NCBI RefSeq assembly: GCF_016908375.1
Contig: NZ_JAFBDS010000010.1
Span: forward strand, 98,811-162,810
DNA length: 64,000 nt
Origin: Amphibacillus cookii
GTDB taxonomy: Bacteria > Bacillota > Bacilli > Bacillales > Amphibacillaceae
Reading direction: 5' to 3'
Shown here one piece after another: positions 63,080-64,000 of this stretch. A model generated the notes under the pieces. It did no database searches and was not told the origin of the DNA. It worked only from the letters and a program-made list of their open reading frames with translations. Position 1 is the stretch's first letter. Every line of letters begins with the position of its first letter. The position numbers and the translations under genes were made by a program.

Positions 63080-63509
63080 AAAACTATAATCCTCCCATAA
63101 TAATTTATATATAAATACCATCTACCATTATACGGTCTTAATGGTTAATATTTGTATACAACAAAAGTAGTGAGTTTACTTGTAAAAAACGATAACAAGG
63201 TGAGAAGACCTAGGTTTAACGAATTAAACAGCCTTTATAATTGAAATAGTAAGGAGAATCTCGTTTCTATTTAGCAAAAAACAACATGTAATATACTTTT
63301 AATAGAAAACAACTTGAATGACTTTAGTAGCTTATGCACATATTCAAACGCTGCTTGTAACAAAAGAGTACACTTTTAGATGAATATGGATATTTAAATT
63401 TGAGATATTTTGTACCATACGAAGTCTATAATAATCAATTACTAAAACCTGATTACTATGATCATTATTTAATTCACTACTGCGACTTTCGTAAAATAAG
63501 TTCATATGT
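63080..63509. other. Intergenic region upstream of the T7SS-like locus
   Basis: AT-rich; should contain the promoter of the minus-strand operon. No gene is seen. A minus-strand frame at 63344-63583 is translated partly from the tandem repeat and is not credible. Confidence 0.5.
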
Positions 63510-63762
63510 AATTCTTGTTTTTCATGCATTCGCTTGATTGATTCGTGCGAAATTTTTGTTTTTCGCGCGATCGCTTGATCCATTCGTGCGAAATTTTTGT
63601 TTTTCGTGCGATCGCTTGATCCATTCGTGCGAAATTCTTACTTTTCGTGCGTTCGCTTAATTGATTCGTGCGAAATTCTTACTTTTCGTGCGATCGCTTG
63701 ATCCATTCGTGCGAAATTCTTACTTTTCGTGCGTTCACTTAATTGATTCGTGCGAAATTCTC
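63510..63762. repeat. 41-bp tandem repeat, about six units
   Basis: ATTCGTGCGAAATT recurs at 63541, 63582, 63623, 63664, 63705 and 63746, a spacing of exactly 41 bp. Each unit also holds TTTTCGTGCGATCGCTTGAT or a variant (GCGTTCGCTTAATTGAT), so two sub-types alternate in the last four units. No spacer variation and no cas genes, so not a CRISPR. Confidence 0.95.
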
Positions 63763-63911
63763 GTGATCAATGGATTAATCAAAATTGTGAAGTGAGAAGA
63801 ATGTAACAAGATCGTTATCGTTGGGAGCTAAAGAATTTCATGGTTTGTGAAGGGATTCTTTTACACGCGTTTCCTTAAACAAGCCAAAAGAAGCTAGGAT
63901 GCAAGTAAAAT

Positions 63912-63958
63912 GTACCCTATAGAGTAGACACTTTAAAAAAAGTCTACCTATAGGGTAC
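63912..63958 (+). terminator. Terminator hairpin near the window end
   Basis: GTACCCTATAGAGTAGACA...GTCTACCTATAGGGTAC with a bulge, followed by TTTT. The gene it serves is not in view. Confidence 0.8.
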
Positions 63959-64000
63959 TTTTGTGTATAATTAGAGAAAAAACAGTAAATGGGGAAAGAA

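Noticed and set aside
63344..63583. Minus-strand 79-codon frame
   Set aside because: Its N-terminus is translated from the 41-bp tandem repeat; no SD and no plausible protein features.
63510..63762. Possible CRISPR array
   Set aside because: Units are contiguous 41-bp repeats without unique spacers, and no cas genes are in the window.

Overview
The window is low-GC DNA from a Firmicute, most likely a halotolerant or alkaliphilic member of the Bacillaceae. The signs are AGGAGG-type ribosome binding sites, TTG/GTG starts, Rho-independent terminators, a glmS ribozyme, an M-box, perfect Zur boxes, mtlA/mtlR, Bce- and Bla-type modules, and very acidic exported proteins. Species cannot be fixed from sequence reading alone. 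No rRNA or tRNA gene was seen.

Layout. 1-3.6 kb: mannitol PTS (mtlR cut by the window edge, mtlA). 4.2-8.1 kb: Fur-box-controlled ferric-siderophore ABC operon with a fused double permease. 8.7-15.2 kb: a lipoprotein, then Zur-regulated zinc uptake (znuB, znuC, an unusual znuA, a zinT-like gene); a novel-looking His/Trp-rich module occurs twice inside ZnuA and once in the ZinT protein. 16-20.8 kb: beta-glucoside PTS with an RpiR regulator and a GH1 phospho-glucosidase, plus IS and GH1 debris. 21.4-29 kb: small conserved proteins, two ECF sigma/anti-sigma pairs, and an ABC-F antibiotic-resistance ATPase behind a leader peptide and two attenuator hairpins. 29.4-31.1 kb: gene debris (vanZ, hydrolase, CGNR, EamA). 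31.1-34.7 kb: M-box, a 37-aa ORF, mgtC, mgtE, and a CDF transporter. 35-38.4 kb: blaI-blaR1 divergent from a class A beta-lactamase. 38.9-43.2 kb: a decayed Bce-type peptide-sensing/efflux module.

The most interesting region is 43,198-53,603. It is an island flanked by two ~500-bp direct copies of a cargo-less element with Tn7-type ends: TGT termini and three ~20-bp transposase-site-like repeats at each end. The right copy ends 26 bp past the glmS stop codon, the spacing expected for attTn7. The island holds a relic of the TnsD C-terminus and a complete type II CBASS anti-phage operon: CD-NTase, E2-E1 Cap2, JAB Cap3, a two-TM effector, and an HTH-metallopeptidase protein that looks like a fused CapH/CapP regulator. 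The left copy has cut off the 5' end of bceR.

53.6-55.7 kb: glmS with its ribozyme. 56-63 kb: a locus resembling type VII secretion (T7SS) LXG loci (small helical WXG100-like proteins and a 482-aa candidate effector). It is followed by three tandem pairs of membrane-anchored proteins; one member of each pair shares a domain with the effector C-terminus, and an orphan effector tip lies between the pairs. The end of the window has a 41-bp tandem repeat. A dispersed intergenic repeat family occurs at least seven times across the window.
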